This document shows, piece after piece, positions 12,601 through 24,899 of a stretch of DNA of 64,000 nt. The DNA lies in NCBI RefSeq assembly GCF_036417845.1, contig NC_089982.1:44417684-44481683 (forward strand), read 5' to 3'. The DNA is from Apteryx mantelli (taxonomy: Eukaryota > Chordata > Aves > Apterygiformes > Apterygidae). The notes below the pieces were generated by a model. That model had not been told where the DNA came from, searched no databases, and saw nothing but the letters and a program-made list of their open reading frames with translations. Within the stretch, counting starts at the first letter, position 1; each line of letters starts with the position of its first letter. Position numbers and translations under genes: made by a program.

Positions 12601-15600
12601 CTAAGAGAGGAGAAAATTTGAAGAGTTACATAATCTCTAACTAAATTTCTCAAGCTCATTTTTCCTGGAATCCTCCCAAGTGAAAGCTACGACCAAAATT
12701 CAGCACCAGCTATCATTCTTCAAAGCTGCAGAAGTCAGTTCACACCATTTTATAGCTGAGAACAATTTTTTTTTCCTAACCAATACGATATCTTCCAGCT
12801 TTGTAAGCACTGTTGTAATAATCCAAATGCAGAATCTCTAGAAGTCTATGAAAAAAAATCATAACTCTACAGACTTGGGCCCAAACCCCATATTTAGTAT
12901 CACTTTTCTGGAAGACAAAAATATAGTCATTTCACCAAAACACTTTCAATAAAAACTCATATGAAATCTATGGCAAGAAACACCTACAGCTTGCAAGTGT
13001 TTCCATTATGCTATATAATTTATTATAGCACTTGCAGAATTTCTATCATCACACTTATTTGAAGAATATTTCTTCATAATTTTGAAAAATATTTCTTTAT
13101 AATTTTCCATTAACTCGGTTTCAGTTTTCCCGCATTGTTGATTTCTATTCACATAAGCTGCAGCCTCATAAAGAGCTGATCTGACCTAATGTCTATCTGC
13201 CACCAAGAGGGGAAAGTCTCAGTTCTGCTTGTTGCTGTAAAGTCCTGCCCCTTTTGATGGCTCTGGAGCCTTCTGTGGGCTGTTAGACTCACTAAACAAG
13301 AAAAAATATTTTTCCTGCCTAGTTCACAATTTGAACTGGTTCATGTAGAGGTCTTAAAGGCATCAGAGCTACCACAAGCTGAGCACCAGAGTACACAGCC
13401 ATGAGTAGAGAAATTCAAGAAAGCCAGAAGAGATTTTCTCTCAAGGGGTGGTGATTTATCAGACTGGAAAAGATTATCTTGTGAAATCACAGCCTCATCT
13501 TTACAGAACTTTCCTTCCAGATTCTCTCCTTTTACTAAAGGGAAAGGCAGGGATGCCTTCACGCTTGCTTCTCATGCTCTTTAATATTTCTCTAATAACA
13601 AATAACTCTCTAGCAGAACAGGAGGGAAACTAGCAATCTGCATATAATTATTTCTAACCCTTCGCCTGTAAGGATAGCAGGTTTTGAAGGAGGAACAAAG
13701 AAAAAAAGCCATTATGTAACAACGGATAGAGGAACAGGAAGACCCACTCCCCCAAATTTCCCAGTATTCCCTTTAAAAGGGCGAACTTTTACTGAAAGAA
13801 TGCATTATACTTTAAACTGAAAAAGAGAGGAAAACTACTTACTTACAAAAGTTAAAATATCTTGTTACTTTCAGAGTAGAGCAAACATCCAGCAGTCTTG
13901 CAGATCAGTTACTGCAACAGTCAAAGATTGAGTAACTTCACATAAACTAACCTGGAGCAACCACATTGACTCGAATTTTCTTGTTTGCTACTTCTTTAGC
14001 AAGAGAGCGTGAAAATCCAACTAATCCTGCTTTGCTAGCACCGTACACACTTTGACCAGAGTTGCCTTTAATTCCTACAATACTTCCTAAAATAAAGAAA
14101 CATCAAAGAGAAGAAAAGATCAAATTACTAATTTGGATGCTTATACTAATTTTATCATTTTGTTTTTAAAATCAGAATGAAAATGAGATTACAAAAAAGG
14201 AATAAAAAGTATGTTAGTGAATGTATTTTATAGCCTATTGCTAGGATAAGCAAATTGCTCAATTATGTATGATTTCTGTGGAATGCACATATGTATGTTG
14301 ACTAACATGTGCCAAGAAATTAAAACAGAAAGCTTTCTAGAAAAAGTATCCTTGCACAGAACCTCCCCCAAACACCTGTACCTACTTGAGTCTAATTAAT
14401 AACTCATAGCTGGTAAATTTAGCTGCTGAAAGAGTTGATAAAGCATGATAAAATTCTGAAAAAATATAAAATGAGGTGTTTATTACTGATACAAGCAGTT
14501 TTTATAAGTTGCTGTAGTTACATAAAAGATAAGCATTCACAAAGAAATGCTAAAAATACAATGACTAAACAGAAAGAAAAGAGTCAATTATAAAAAAAAA
14601 TATATTTCAATATGTTACACCTACTAAAATTTTCTATAAAACTAATTTACATGTAATGCCACTGGATTAAAATAGCAACTTACCTACGTTAACAATAGCA
14701 CCTCCCTGTTGTTGAATCATACATTTTACAGCAGCTTTGCATGTCAACATTGTTCCCAGAAGGTTAGTGTGAATCTGGGATATCATATCTTCAGTCTTGG
14801 TTCTCAGTAATAAGCCATCCCTACAAACGGACCAAAAAAAAAAAAAACACCCCACCAAAAGAACTCATGGGACTACCCAATAATCACATTTACTCATGAT
14901 AAAACTTGACAAATGAATGGTACTGGAATAGGACCTTATGTGGTTCTATACAACCTAGCATTCAAAATTATGAAACTGCAAGGATTACACATAGCAGAAA
15001 AAACACCAAAACAGATAAGATGTTCTTCTGATAACAAAGACCATTATTGCAAAGAAGTATCAAACATTGTTTTGGACCATTTTAGGGAGTGAAGTGGAGG
15101 AAAGAGGAATAGTGAGGGAACAAACTCAGAAACTATGGTGAAAGCTGTTATCATCTAATCTACTAAAGTTTAACTTCCATTAGAAGTAAAACATTGGCGA
15201 ATGCTTAATTCTGTTTTCAGATGCACTCATTAACAATAATCTTATTAAATGTAAAGGCCCTCTTCTATATTTAGCATCTTCCAAAAGATGGTGTGGTCTA
15301 GAATTACATACAACCTTGTAACTAATAACCAACCTGTTGATCCCTGCTGCATTAACCAAGTAATTAATAGGACCTAAATTCCTCCGCATCTCTTCAAAAG
15401 TATTTTGGACATCTTGTTCTCTGGATACATCACAGCTAAGTGCCAGATGTCCTTCTGTATTGAAATAAAGCCACATCATAACAATAGTAAAAGATCTTGC
15501 ATCATTCATAAACCTTCTTAAGAATGTATAAACTCAACTGTAAAAACAGATGTAGAAGTAGTTTTAACTTGAGAAACCCAACTGAACAAGGACAATTTGC

Positions 15601-16111
15601 AAGTATTGTATGTGACAATTTCTTGTTTTATATTTTTGGCCTTTTAGAATTTGAAGTTCAGCATAAGCAGACTGGCCTCAGTTCATACTAACTCACTTGT
15701 GTGACCTTGAACAATTCCCTTGATATCATCTACTCTATCTGTAAGATATGACTTGCAACATACTTAACTTCCCCAAAGTATATTGTGAAAAACAAATCAT
15801 ATTGATACAACTTTTTTTTTTTTAATTTCTCAGCTTTATTTTAATCTGCATCTAGCTAACAATCAATCAGGTTTATTTGACCTATTATTGACCTACTAAT
15901 AATCTACTATTTTTACAAGTTGCTTAAGCATTGGACAGTGAAGAAAGCATTGCAAAGCAGCGTACATACCGCCAAGATGATGTGCAGTGGTTTGGGCTAC
16001 CTCCAGATTTCTAGCAATAATCGCCAGGCGGCAGCCTTTCTGTGCCAGTAATTCTGCAACAGCTTTTCCTATTCCTCGTGATCCTCCAAAAATTGCACAA
16101 ACCTTGTTCAT
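12422..16111 (-). CDS. CBR4: Carbonyl reductase 4 (mitochondrial 3-oxoacyl-ACP reductase subunit), five coding exons
   Basis: Minus-strand coding exons at 15970-16111, 15334-15454, 14684-14820, 13952-14086 and 12422-12600 sum to 714 bases. This gives 237 codons plus stop, the length I know for human CBR4. All four junctions keep phase and use GT/AG. The protein is a classical short-chain dehydrogenase. It has GGSRGIG at residues 9-15 (NADP(H) Rossmann loop) and NAAG at 82-85. S135, Y148 and K152 form the catalytic set (YGASK), and there is a PG motif at 178-179. From family knowledge, CBR4 pairs with HSD17B8 in the mitochondrial matrix to reduce 3-oxoacyl-ACP in type II fatty acid synthesis, and it has quinone reductase activity. 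The start is the ATG giving [10 protein letters not shown], matching the family N-terminus. An upstream in-frame TTG is not needed. Confidence 0.96.
12601..13951 (-). other. CBR4: CBR4 intron 4
   Basis: Intron of 1,351 bases with canonical GT...AG ends. Short open frames on both strands near 13,340-13,630 overlap each other and show no family resemblance. Confidence 0.85.
13952..14086 (-). CDS. CBR4: CBR4 coding exon 4 (catalytic Ser, Tyr, Lys)
   Basis: Encodes about residues 134-179 and carries S135, Y148 and K152 in SVYGASKAG, then [10 protein letters not shown]. The acceptor is ...ttttag at 14087-14088 and the donor is GTTAGT at 13951. Confidence 0.94.
14087..14683 (-). other. CBR4: CBR4 intron 3
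   Basis: Intron of 597 bases, AT-rich. I see nothing else in it. Confidence 0.85.
14684..14820 (-). CDS. CBR4: CBR4 coding exon 3
   Basis: Encodes residues 88-134, including RTKTEDM, HTNLLG (the structural Asn of the SDR active site) and [11 protein letters not shown]. The acceptor is ...tttgtag at 14821-14822 and the donor is GTAAGT at 14683. Confidence 0.93.
14821..15333 (-). other. CBR4: CBR4 intron 2
   Basis: Intron of 513 bases with an A-rich run on plus (14,833-14,846) that forms part of the pyrimidine tract before exon 3. Nothing else is recognised. Confidence 0.85.
15334..15454 (-). CDS. CBR4: CBR4 coding exon 2
   Basis: Encodes about residues 48-88, including SCDVS (the Asp that contacts the adenine ring in SDRs) and the NAAG motif. 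The acceptor is ...atacag at 15455-15456 and the donor is GTTGGT at 15333. The junction Arg codon is split ag|g. Confidence 0.93.
15455..15969 (-). other. CBR4: CBR4 intron 1 (first coding intron)
   Basis: Intron of 515 bases. A T run at 15,811-15,824 on plus is the only low-complexity element. Nothing else is seen. Confidence 0.85.
15970..16111 (-). CDS. CBR4: CBR4 first coding exon
   Basis: Encodes residues 1-47 with the GGSRGIG nucleotide-binding loop. The donor is GTATGT at 15969-15964 and splits a Glu codon after its first base. An AG dinucleotide directly precedes the ATG (minus strand ...tttttgaag|ATG). The exon could therefore begin exactly at the start codon, with the 5'UTR spliced on from the CpG island. 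The acceptor context is weak, so a longer 5' extension is possible. Confidence 0.93.
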
Positions 16112-17878
16112 CTTCAAAAATAATTCAAAAATTGCAAATAAAGCAATGAAGAGTGATTAACATGAATTTCAGGTCCAATATAGCAGAGTAGCCACTGTTC
16201 TTGCCAACATGACAGCTTTTATTAATTTGTAGCATTTTATAATATGGACTATAAAATTACTTTTCTTTTTCACCAGAAAATAAATAGCTGAACCAAATAC
16301 GACACCACTACTGAAAATAAATGTAAGTTAATGCTTAAAAACTTCAGCAGTAACATTCTATTGGTATTTCTGAACTAGTCATAAAAATTATGCATGTAAT
16401 CTAGCACTTCAATACTAGTGTTATGGCAACTCAAATTTAATTGATGAAATATGATTTCTGTATTTAAATGTCATAATGCCCTGTTCAGCTGTTATTTATC
16501 ACTAATGCATTATGATAACTATTCAAAGCCAACAAAGTAGTTTTAACTATACTCTTCTTGCACTATTTCAGTACTAAAGGCATCTGGTCTCAAGGTCTCA
16601 CTGCACCCTAAGCATCTACACAAGACATCCAAGGCACACATCACTTGAGCATGACTCAATAACATTAGATTTACATTGCTAGTCTTAGGTTTTTGTTTCT
16701 GCTTTTAAAGAAAAAGTTTTTTGAAACTGAAATCTGAAATGATTCTGAAATAGTTAGCTTAGATAAAACCTGACAGTTGCTTAGGAAAGAGTGTTAAGAA
16801 GAAAATGTTTGTACAGAATGATCTTTTATTCTGCAACCTCTAAAAATCAATCAGTTTAGCGATTTTCTGAGCCAGAGTCCAAACAATAACATTTAATAGC
16901 AATGAACCTCTTTTCCATAAATTTGAATAAATCCCTTTTGAACCCAATTATACTTTCAGTTGCCAAAACATCCTGGGGCAACAAGTTTCATCATTTGCGG
17001 GAAGGTACTTCCTTTTGTTCTTAATTTGCTTTCTGATTAGAGAATGCTATACATTTTTCCTCCTATCTTCTTACAGTTCATAACTTCAGAGACTACACTT
17101 CTGTATTTTACCTTCCCCCGCTATATCCTCTTTCAGGCCTATTCAGCCACTCTTACATGTATGGAAGCCATTCCATACCTACTTAAAACCTGTCCAAGCT
17201 CATTAATCCTGTCACCCTATCCCGTGCCTTACTTAGCTCTACTATACCCTTTTTGATTTGTGGTAACTAGAACTGCACATAATTTTAAGTATAGAGGCAC
17301 ACCATGAGTGTACATAACTGCATAGTGATTTTGGTCTTGTGTGATACAGCCTGAAAGAGCAGCTGACCCCCCTCTGTATAACAAGTAAGCACAGGTGCTT
17401 GAAATCAACCCATATGTCTGCTTCCCAACTGGCAATTGTAAACTGGCTTTCAGCCTAAGAGTGGCAAGAAAACTAAATATCTGCATCTCAGGTGGGGGCC
17501 CTTCCAAAAGGGCGTGTATAAGACAACATCCTGCATGAAGACAACTCACTACTTATGAGAACAAATGGCACTACTACCCTACCAGAAAGACTGATCTTTT
17601 GGGTAATCTTTATTAGGTAGTTAGATTGGAAGAGATGGATCAATAGGTTTTGCACCCAAATAACTTCAGCACTTACTGCCTTAGCTGGCTAAAGGCACAT
17701 CTGACCTGTATTTTGTTGTCAGCTCTTTTATTAGAAACACATAGTACAGTTTGCCTTCTACATCACGACTGATCTATCCTTTTGGAGAATTATCCAAAAA
17801 GATTCTTGAAAGTTCTTGACTAACTACTGCAACAATATTATATAGGGCTTTTCCCCCTTCCTGCGAACAAGCTAGCTC
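16112..17878 (-). other. CBR4: Probable CBR4 5'UTR intron
   Basis: Non-coding stretch of about 1.77 kb between the CpG island and the ATG exon. A consensus donor (CAG|GTGAGC) on the minus strand at 17,881/17,880 would open it. Its 3' end would be the AG abutting the CBR4 ATG or one slightly upstream. This is inference, because no transcript evidence is available. Confidence 0.45.
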
Positions 17879-18780
17879 ACCTGCAACACCACGGCTACAC
17901 CACCGCTACCGCGCGCGCTACCTTCCCGTGCACAGGCAGGAGTTTCTCAGACTAACACCTCCCCGCGGCGCACACCGCTCGCTCAGCACAGCCCACCGCG
18001 AGGCGCCTCCCCGCGCTGGCCGAGCTCGCCCGCCGCCGCTTCTCCCCTCTCGGCAGCTTCTTTTTGGGGGGAGGGAAGCCTCGGCGCGTTGCCGGCTCCC
18101 ACCCAACTCCTCTGGCCCCGCGGCCGCACGCCGGCCACCCGCCATAGCCCTCCGCCCCGCGCGCGCAACGGTCGCGGCGCGCGGGCTAACGGCCGCCGCT
18201 GTCTCACGCTCCGCCAGGGGGCGGCAGCGCGCAGCTGCCCTCGCGCCGCGCAGCACTGGCGCGCGCCCGCGGGGCAGGGAGGGGGCCGGCGCTCGCCCGG
18301 GGACCGCGGAGGCGCCGCGCGGCCCCTGACCGCCGCCCGCCCAGCCCGGCTGCGCGCTCAGCCCTGCTTCTCCTCCTTCTCCTCCTCCTGCGGGGGCGGC
18401 GCGGCAGGGGGGAGACGGGGGTGGGCGAGGGGCTCACGGCGCGCCGCGGGGCTCCTCACCGCGACTCTCGCTCCCGGCATGCAGCAGGGCCGGGCGGTCG
18501 AGTCTAGATGGAGGCCACTGACATGAGCGGGGCGCGGGGCCTGCTGGGAGCCCGCCTGCCGCGGGGGGCGCTGGGACACGTAGTCCCCGCCCGGGCGGCA
18601 GCGCCACGGTGGCAGCGCAACGGCCGCGCCGCGCCGCGTCGCCATGGCGGAGGCCTCCTGGTCTGTGCAGCCGCGGTCTCGCCCGCGCAAGGCCCCATAA
18701 CTGAAGAGCAGGCTGAGCCCCCGCAAGGGTCCATAGTCCCCATCGCAGGAAGGTGGCGCCTCGCAAGGGAGAGATTCGTA
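17870..18780 (-). promoter_or_regulatory. CpG island, likely CBR4 promoter
   Basis: Dense CpG and GC-box-like GGGCGG/CCGCCC sequence covers about 0.9 kb, in sharp contrast to the AT-rich surroundings. CBR4 is the only gene whose 5' end points at it. On the minus strand, two good donors leave the island: GTGAGC after 17,881 and GTAGCG after 17,922. Either could end a non-coding first exon. The long open frames inside it on all frames are a composition artefact. A well-placed plus-strand ATG at 18,644 suggests possible divergent transcription. Confidence 0.75.
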
Positions 18781-21700
18781 AAAGGCTTTTAAAAATACTT
18801 CTAAATTTTAATTTTAAATTGTTCGGGGTCCTTCGGAGGTTTTTTTCCTGCTGCCCACACCACCACGGGAAAGAAACTCTGACCTGACAGATGAAGGTCC
18901 CATGTGATCTTTTGCATTCAGAAAATATCTCCAAGAAACACACAGTATAGTTACATCAGAGATACTTTAAGGGTAGATAAACCCAAAATGCAGGACAGCT
19001 GTAGGACTTCCTATTTAGAAATCAAAATAAACTTCGTGCTGTGCAGTTAAACTAGCATAAAACCTATGTTTTAACAGTAATGTTATTGACATTTATGTCA
19101 GATGCTGTACTAGAGGGGTTTCTGTGCACTCTTAAGTATACATACTGAGTAAATTTGTATACCCAAGAAATAAGAATAAACCTGATCACAACTTGTGTAT
19201 GAGAGTACATTTATCATTTTTGATCAAAATAATTAAAAGGTTCCATTAAGTAACAAGTGCCCAAATTGCACTGGCGTTTCTGTGAGCTCAGTGGGAGCAC
19301 AACTTGGTAAGATTCTTGGTTTTGACTTTAAAGCTGTTGCTCTGGATTTCAGATTATGAGTGTTTCAAGGGGACCTGTACAGTTTAATATCACCACCTGT
19401 TATAATGCAAGATTCTTTTGCAATGGATCATTCGTTATGTAGACAAATACACTACTAAACATATTCTTAAACATCTATACAAAAATCTTTTTAAACAAAT
19501 TCTCTTATGCGAAATCACCTCCTTTGAGCAAGCACATTTATTCTGCAAGCTGGTCCTATTTTGCAAAGAGTCAATGAGATTTTGTGATCCAATGACATTT
19601 TGTCTCTGCCATGCTCTGAGAAGCCAGAGGCCCCAGGAATGCATAAGACAAATGCACGCAGAGCTGAGATTAGGTCTCAAAACAGTCTCCGACCAAGACT
19701 TTTGGTCTCTAGCATAACAAAGAGTCAGTATTTATAGGGGGAAAATTACAGCTTTTTGTTCAAGTGACACAGATAAGCAAAATAACATGGAGGGGAAATA
19801 AATAGTCCTTAGTGATACGGCAAGTTTTCTGAAGGTGTGTAGACTACAGAGAGAATACCTATGAGCACAATATAGTATGAGGACAGCAGCAGGGCAGAAT
19901 TTATGTGAAAATTGTATGTTAGTAATTACAACTTAACCTATCTGTGAGCTGTGTCCTCATCAAGAGAGCTGACCCATCCTTTTAAAAAAGTTAAAGGAAA
20001 GCTGATCTTCACTGTACTCTTAGGACTTTGCTGACACAGAGTAAACAGGAGTTTCACTCCCTCCCCCCCCCTTTCTTTTTTTAAACTGTTATAGTTGACA
20101 AATAAATATCTTTCTCCAAAGTTCAGACAAGATTCTGTTCAATTCTTATTTGTTAACACAGTAGTTAAAATGTGTGTTTGTTCATGGGGCAGAAGTAGCC
20201 AAGTGTTTGTCAAAGTGACATTAGCCTTCTTCCTCTGGACACCTGATTAAATCATGAGACCAGATAGTCTAAACATAGTTAACCTGAGACAGTTTACTTG
20301 CACTGATTCCCATTAAAACAAGATGAGCTGCTGGAGTCCAAATGAGGAAGCAGTCTCACAGGCCTAGGTGTTTAATTCTAGGAGAACTCTCCTCTAGACT
20401 ACAGACAACCACCACCACCACAAGGGCTCCTGATTTTCAACTTTGTCTGGACAGCTCACCACTGAGGCTGCTGGCCCACTCTGTTCCCAGCTGTAGGGTC
20501 TAAATCACCCCCTTCATCAGATGGGGAGCATCTGTGATTTGTATTGGGGAAAAAATCAGGTCTAGATACTAATTGTTATTTACACGCACACACACATATA
20601 TATAAATTATGTAACTAACAAGTTATGTGTTGCAGTTCCCAAGTCTCTCTGATACAGTGTTAGCCTTCTTGGCAGGTGATATACAACCTGAGATGAATAT
20701 GCTCAGGGAAGAAAAAAAAAAAGTTGTATGAAAGAAAAACACTCCCCTCTCCTTCCAGCATTTTGCAGCCTGGCAGACTTCTCCCAAACACACCAGCTCT
20801 GATATTTAAGTGGCAAAATTACCATGCTTTTGTTCTCTAGTGATTTTCTTTTTAAATACACTGCATTCTGTTTTGTTTTTCTAGACTATATCCAAAATCT
20901 CTGCATTTTTATGGTGTTGTAAGAATGAACTTTATCATGCCAACATGAAGTTTTCTTGTACAGTTAAATGTACTTTACCAACAGATATGTAAGCAAATGA
21001 TTTCTTAAGAAATCTATTCACAGTACCCCATGAAAATGCTTCCCTTTAAAAAAAAATATATATATGTATCTCAGAGGCTTTGGCAAATTACATAACATTT
21101 TTGTATGATCCTTGCTAAACAGGTTTCCCCACTACAACTAGTATTATTTGACACTTCAGTACGAGGATCATGTTGAAGTTAACTCAGGCACTGAGCTGAT
21201 CTTCTCGTGAGAAGTGAGGCAGCACCACGGAGGCAACCAAGAGAAGCTTGTGCTATTGCTGCTTAATCTGTTGCTAAATTGAACGCTTCACTTCCCGTGC
21301 TGTCATGCAGCACTTTACACATTAAAAGAAAACCACCCCTGCAAAGTATCGTCAAGAAACAGACCATGGCTTGGTCACACAGACCAGCTGGAGTCAGTGA
21401 CTGCAGGCACTGACCGCTCCTACCTTATAGCAATGGACGTCAGGCTGAACAGATGGAAACTAAGATTTCAGCGCCCTCTTGAAATCTCTTGCGTCCCTTG
21501 ATGTGTCCAGCTCCTGGCTGAAGCGGTGCGCGGCCACAGAGCGCTACCAGCGCAGCGTGCAAGTCCAGGCCTGAACCAGCAGGGACTGGCAGCCACGAGC
21601 AAATAAACAGCTGGGCCATCCGGGGAGGGACCTCGCTACTTGCTGCACGGCACCTCTTAGACAGCTTTTCAAAAAGGCAGAGAGCGGCACCCTGAGCTGT

Positions 21701-24700
21701 CAGCACCTCTCAGCAAGGTAATCTGGAAAACAGGCAAAACCAACAACGCCACGCACAAGGACCTGTCCCACTCCTAGCAATCACCACTGACTATTTTTTG
21801 TAAAAGCATATTTTAGAAATACTGAATATTTTGTAAGTGCTAAGAATATCCAGTAAAAGTCTGGTACAATAACATCTAAGTTTTACAGGAGTGCTTTTCT
21901 TTTATCTATTTATTTAATAATACTAATTTATTTTTAATAATACTAAAGGTATCAGGTCAGCTAGCTAGCCTACTGCTTTCTGGCAAAGCAGTTTATTAAA
22001 GTGTCTTTAAAATAGTTCCTTCTTCCTTCCCTGCCCCAAACATTTGAAGGCAGCTGTAGAGGTTGAAGATCAGTTTATAAAATCTTGTTATTTGCTGAAG
22101 ATAAATAATGGTTATAGCTGTAGGAACAACAAGACTTAAAAATATATTGCTTAAATGGTCATAACTGAATAGCTCTCCTCCTGTTCTTTTGGAAACAATT
22201 TTTTTCTTTTTTAAAGCTCTAATGCACTCAATAGATAAAATTAGTAGCCTCGGGAACAGCATTTAAAAAACCAGCCAAATACTATTCAAAAAAGTCCAGT
22301 CAAGGCCTTGTATAATCTATCTAGTTTTTATTTGTATGTCAACAGTCTTAACTCTCCTCATTCTGCCTTGCATACTCTTATCCCTAGTCTCATTGCCTAC
22401 ATATTTATATAAGCTGCAAAATAATATCTATGGCCAATCATTTCAAGGATGAATTTATCCTGTAACAATCAGTTTGGATATTATTACAATTGCTAACCAT
22501 AAAAAACAGTATCTATGGTAAATATCAAAAAATGTAGCTGGGCTTTAGTTCAAAAACATACAGAATACTCCTCTCAGCATTAAAATTAACAACAAAATGA
22601 AGTTGTGAATAGCCATAAGAATTCCTTCATGTTATGATGGAGCAAGTATCAAGGTATGCCCGGCCCTAATACAAATCACAGCTTTGGGTACTGAATCTTC
22701 ACATATGCTATGGACAACTGAATTATTGCCTGCTTTGGGCCTGTAATGCAGCCTTCTAGAAATTTACTGTATCTGCTAACATTTATATTTAATAAACTCC
22801 ATTTACTATATCTTAAGGTTTCTTTTGTTGTGGAAGGAAAAAAAAGAAGCATGCTGGGGGAAGAGGGGGAAGAAATAAAGGAAAGGAGGGGGGGGAAAAA
22901 ACCATACCTAACGATTTGGTCTGAACTCAACAGGATAAAATTTTGTCAAACTCAAGCAGCAGTGTAGACATCTTGCTGAGTAGGAAAACATACAGTTAAT
23001 AAGCAACGTGAGTTGAACCTTCACCTCCCCATCATAAACCTATATAAGCAAAATCTGTGATTTATGAACACAGTAATTATCCCACAGGTAATACAGCAAA
23101 CCTGAGACAGGTGAAAGTGATATACTTCTGTGATTCCTCCTAATACCTGTTTTGAAATTCATAACATTTATGTGTAAGAGAAGACCAAAAGCTGTTTGAA
23201 GCAGGAAACTGAAGGCATATCAACAAGCCTTAAGCCATTTTTATGGCCTCACCTATTTTAGCAGGATTGCTCATTACAGGACTATGAAAATGTTTGCAAG
23301 ATTAGCCTTAATGAGGCACAGATTTGCTGAGTATGGGAGCTTAATGTGGCACATCTACGTACTGACAGAAAGCAGGAAGCCTATGACTGTGCAGTCATTC
23401 CCCCGTAACTGTAAATAGCTATGAACCTAAACATAAGGACTAAACACTGCCAAAATTTCAGTTGATGATTTGCCAGCAATAAGTGTCACATGCAGCCCAT
23501 AATAAACTGCAACTGTGATAGTGACAATCACTCATATCTCATAGATCGCCCACCTCCTTTATCTTCACCAGTATTATAGGAGATGCCAAAGACAATATTC
23601 TTTACAGCTGTTACCCATTTTGCAACCTGAAACACATACAGTAATATTTGGAGAGTTTTCAAGGAACTCAATTCCCAGCATTCAGTTTTCTCTGTCAGAT
23701 TGTCCGTAATAAATCTAGTCTCATATCTCATCTTCTAATAAAAATACTTGCTTGTCATTTCATCCTGCTCACGTATTTAACTGAGCAGCAGCAGACTTCA
23801 TCTCCTTATGGGAGACAGAAGCCCTTAATGTTGTATTTCCCTCCAATGACTGAACATTGAATTAGTAAATCATAACAATACCCAATCAACCGGCTTAATG
23901 AGATATGAAGTAGGTTATTAAAGATGGGAAGTGATATTTAGATGATTGCTTGCACCACTTTTCAATTTATCTACCACATTTAATATTTTTCTTCAGAAAT
24001 TATCAGAAACAATTAGCATTCTTGATACGTTAACTACTGCTTGCTCTAGACTGTCAGATCAAGTAATGGCTGATTATATAAGATACATACTTTATTTCAA
24101 CAGTTTTAATATTTAATCATTCCTCAGAGATACCTATTCTGATTTTCAAGAGTACAATTTATTACAGGATTCTACTAGAAGTCAAATACATTTTTCTAGA
24201 CCAAAAGAGGTCTGTTAACCACTTCAATCCCACCACATACAGTTAAGTGTGGCTTACAGAAAACTAGGAGGGCAAAAGCTATTGTCCCTACATTACAGAA
24301 GATTTTGTTATGAATCATATATATTTGCATTTATTCATTTGATAAAAAAGACAATTAAATATTCACAACAGAGGGGAAAAATGAATCAATTTAGAAGATC
24401 AACATATAAGGTGCATATTTTACCACACTATGATTACATTGGCTATGAAAATGCCAAAGCAATTAACAGCCCTACTGATTCAAAATCATGTAATGCAGGC
24501 TGATACAGGTGCTACAGAAGCCCGATTTGAGTTTTTTTTTCCAGCACAGGCATAGATATCAGTTCATGTTTATACTGTAAATGCACTTTTTGTTTTTATC
24601 CTCACCTACCTAAATCTTCTCTAAAAGGCTTTACATCATTTGTATACTGAACAAACAAAATATACTGTATTCTGCATATTACAGTGGTAGGTTATCCCCA

Positions 24701-24863
24701 GGCTTCTGCAGACAAGCCCCCCTTTCTGTCAGAGTTCAACTTCTCTTCATCCAATTTCTTCACATCCTGTTCTTTATTTTTGGTAACAGAAATCACTCTC
24801 TCCCCCTCCAACCTCTTTCAGCAGACACAAATCTCATTTACCATTGCTTGACCTGGATGTGTG

Positions 24864-24899
<36 letters not shown>

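Noticed and set aside
17918-18943. Many long overlapping open frames on both strands
   Set aside because: They lie in the CpG island, where GC-rich composition suppresses stop codons. All frames are open at once and none resembles a protein family.
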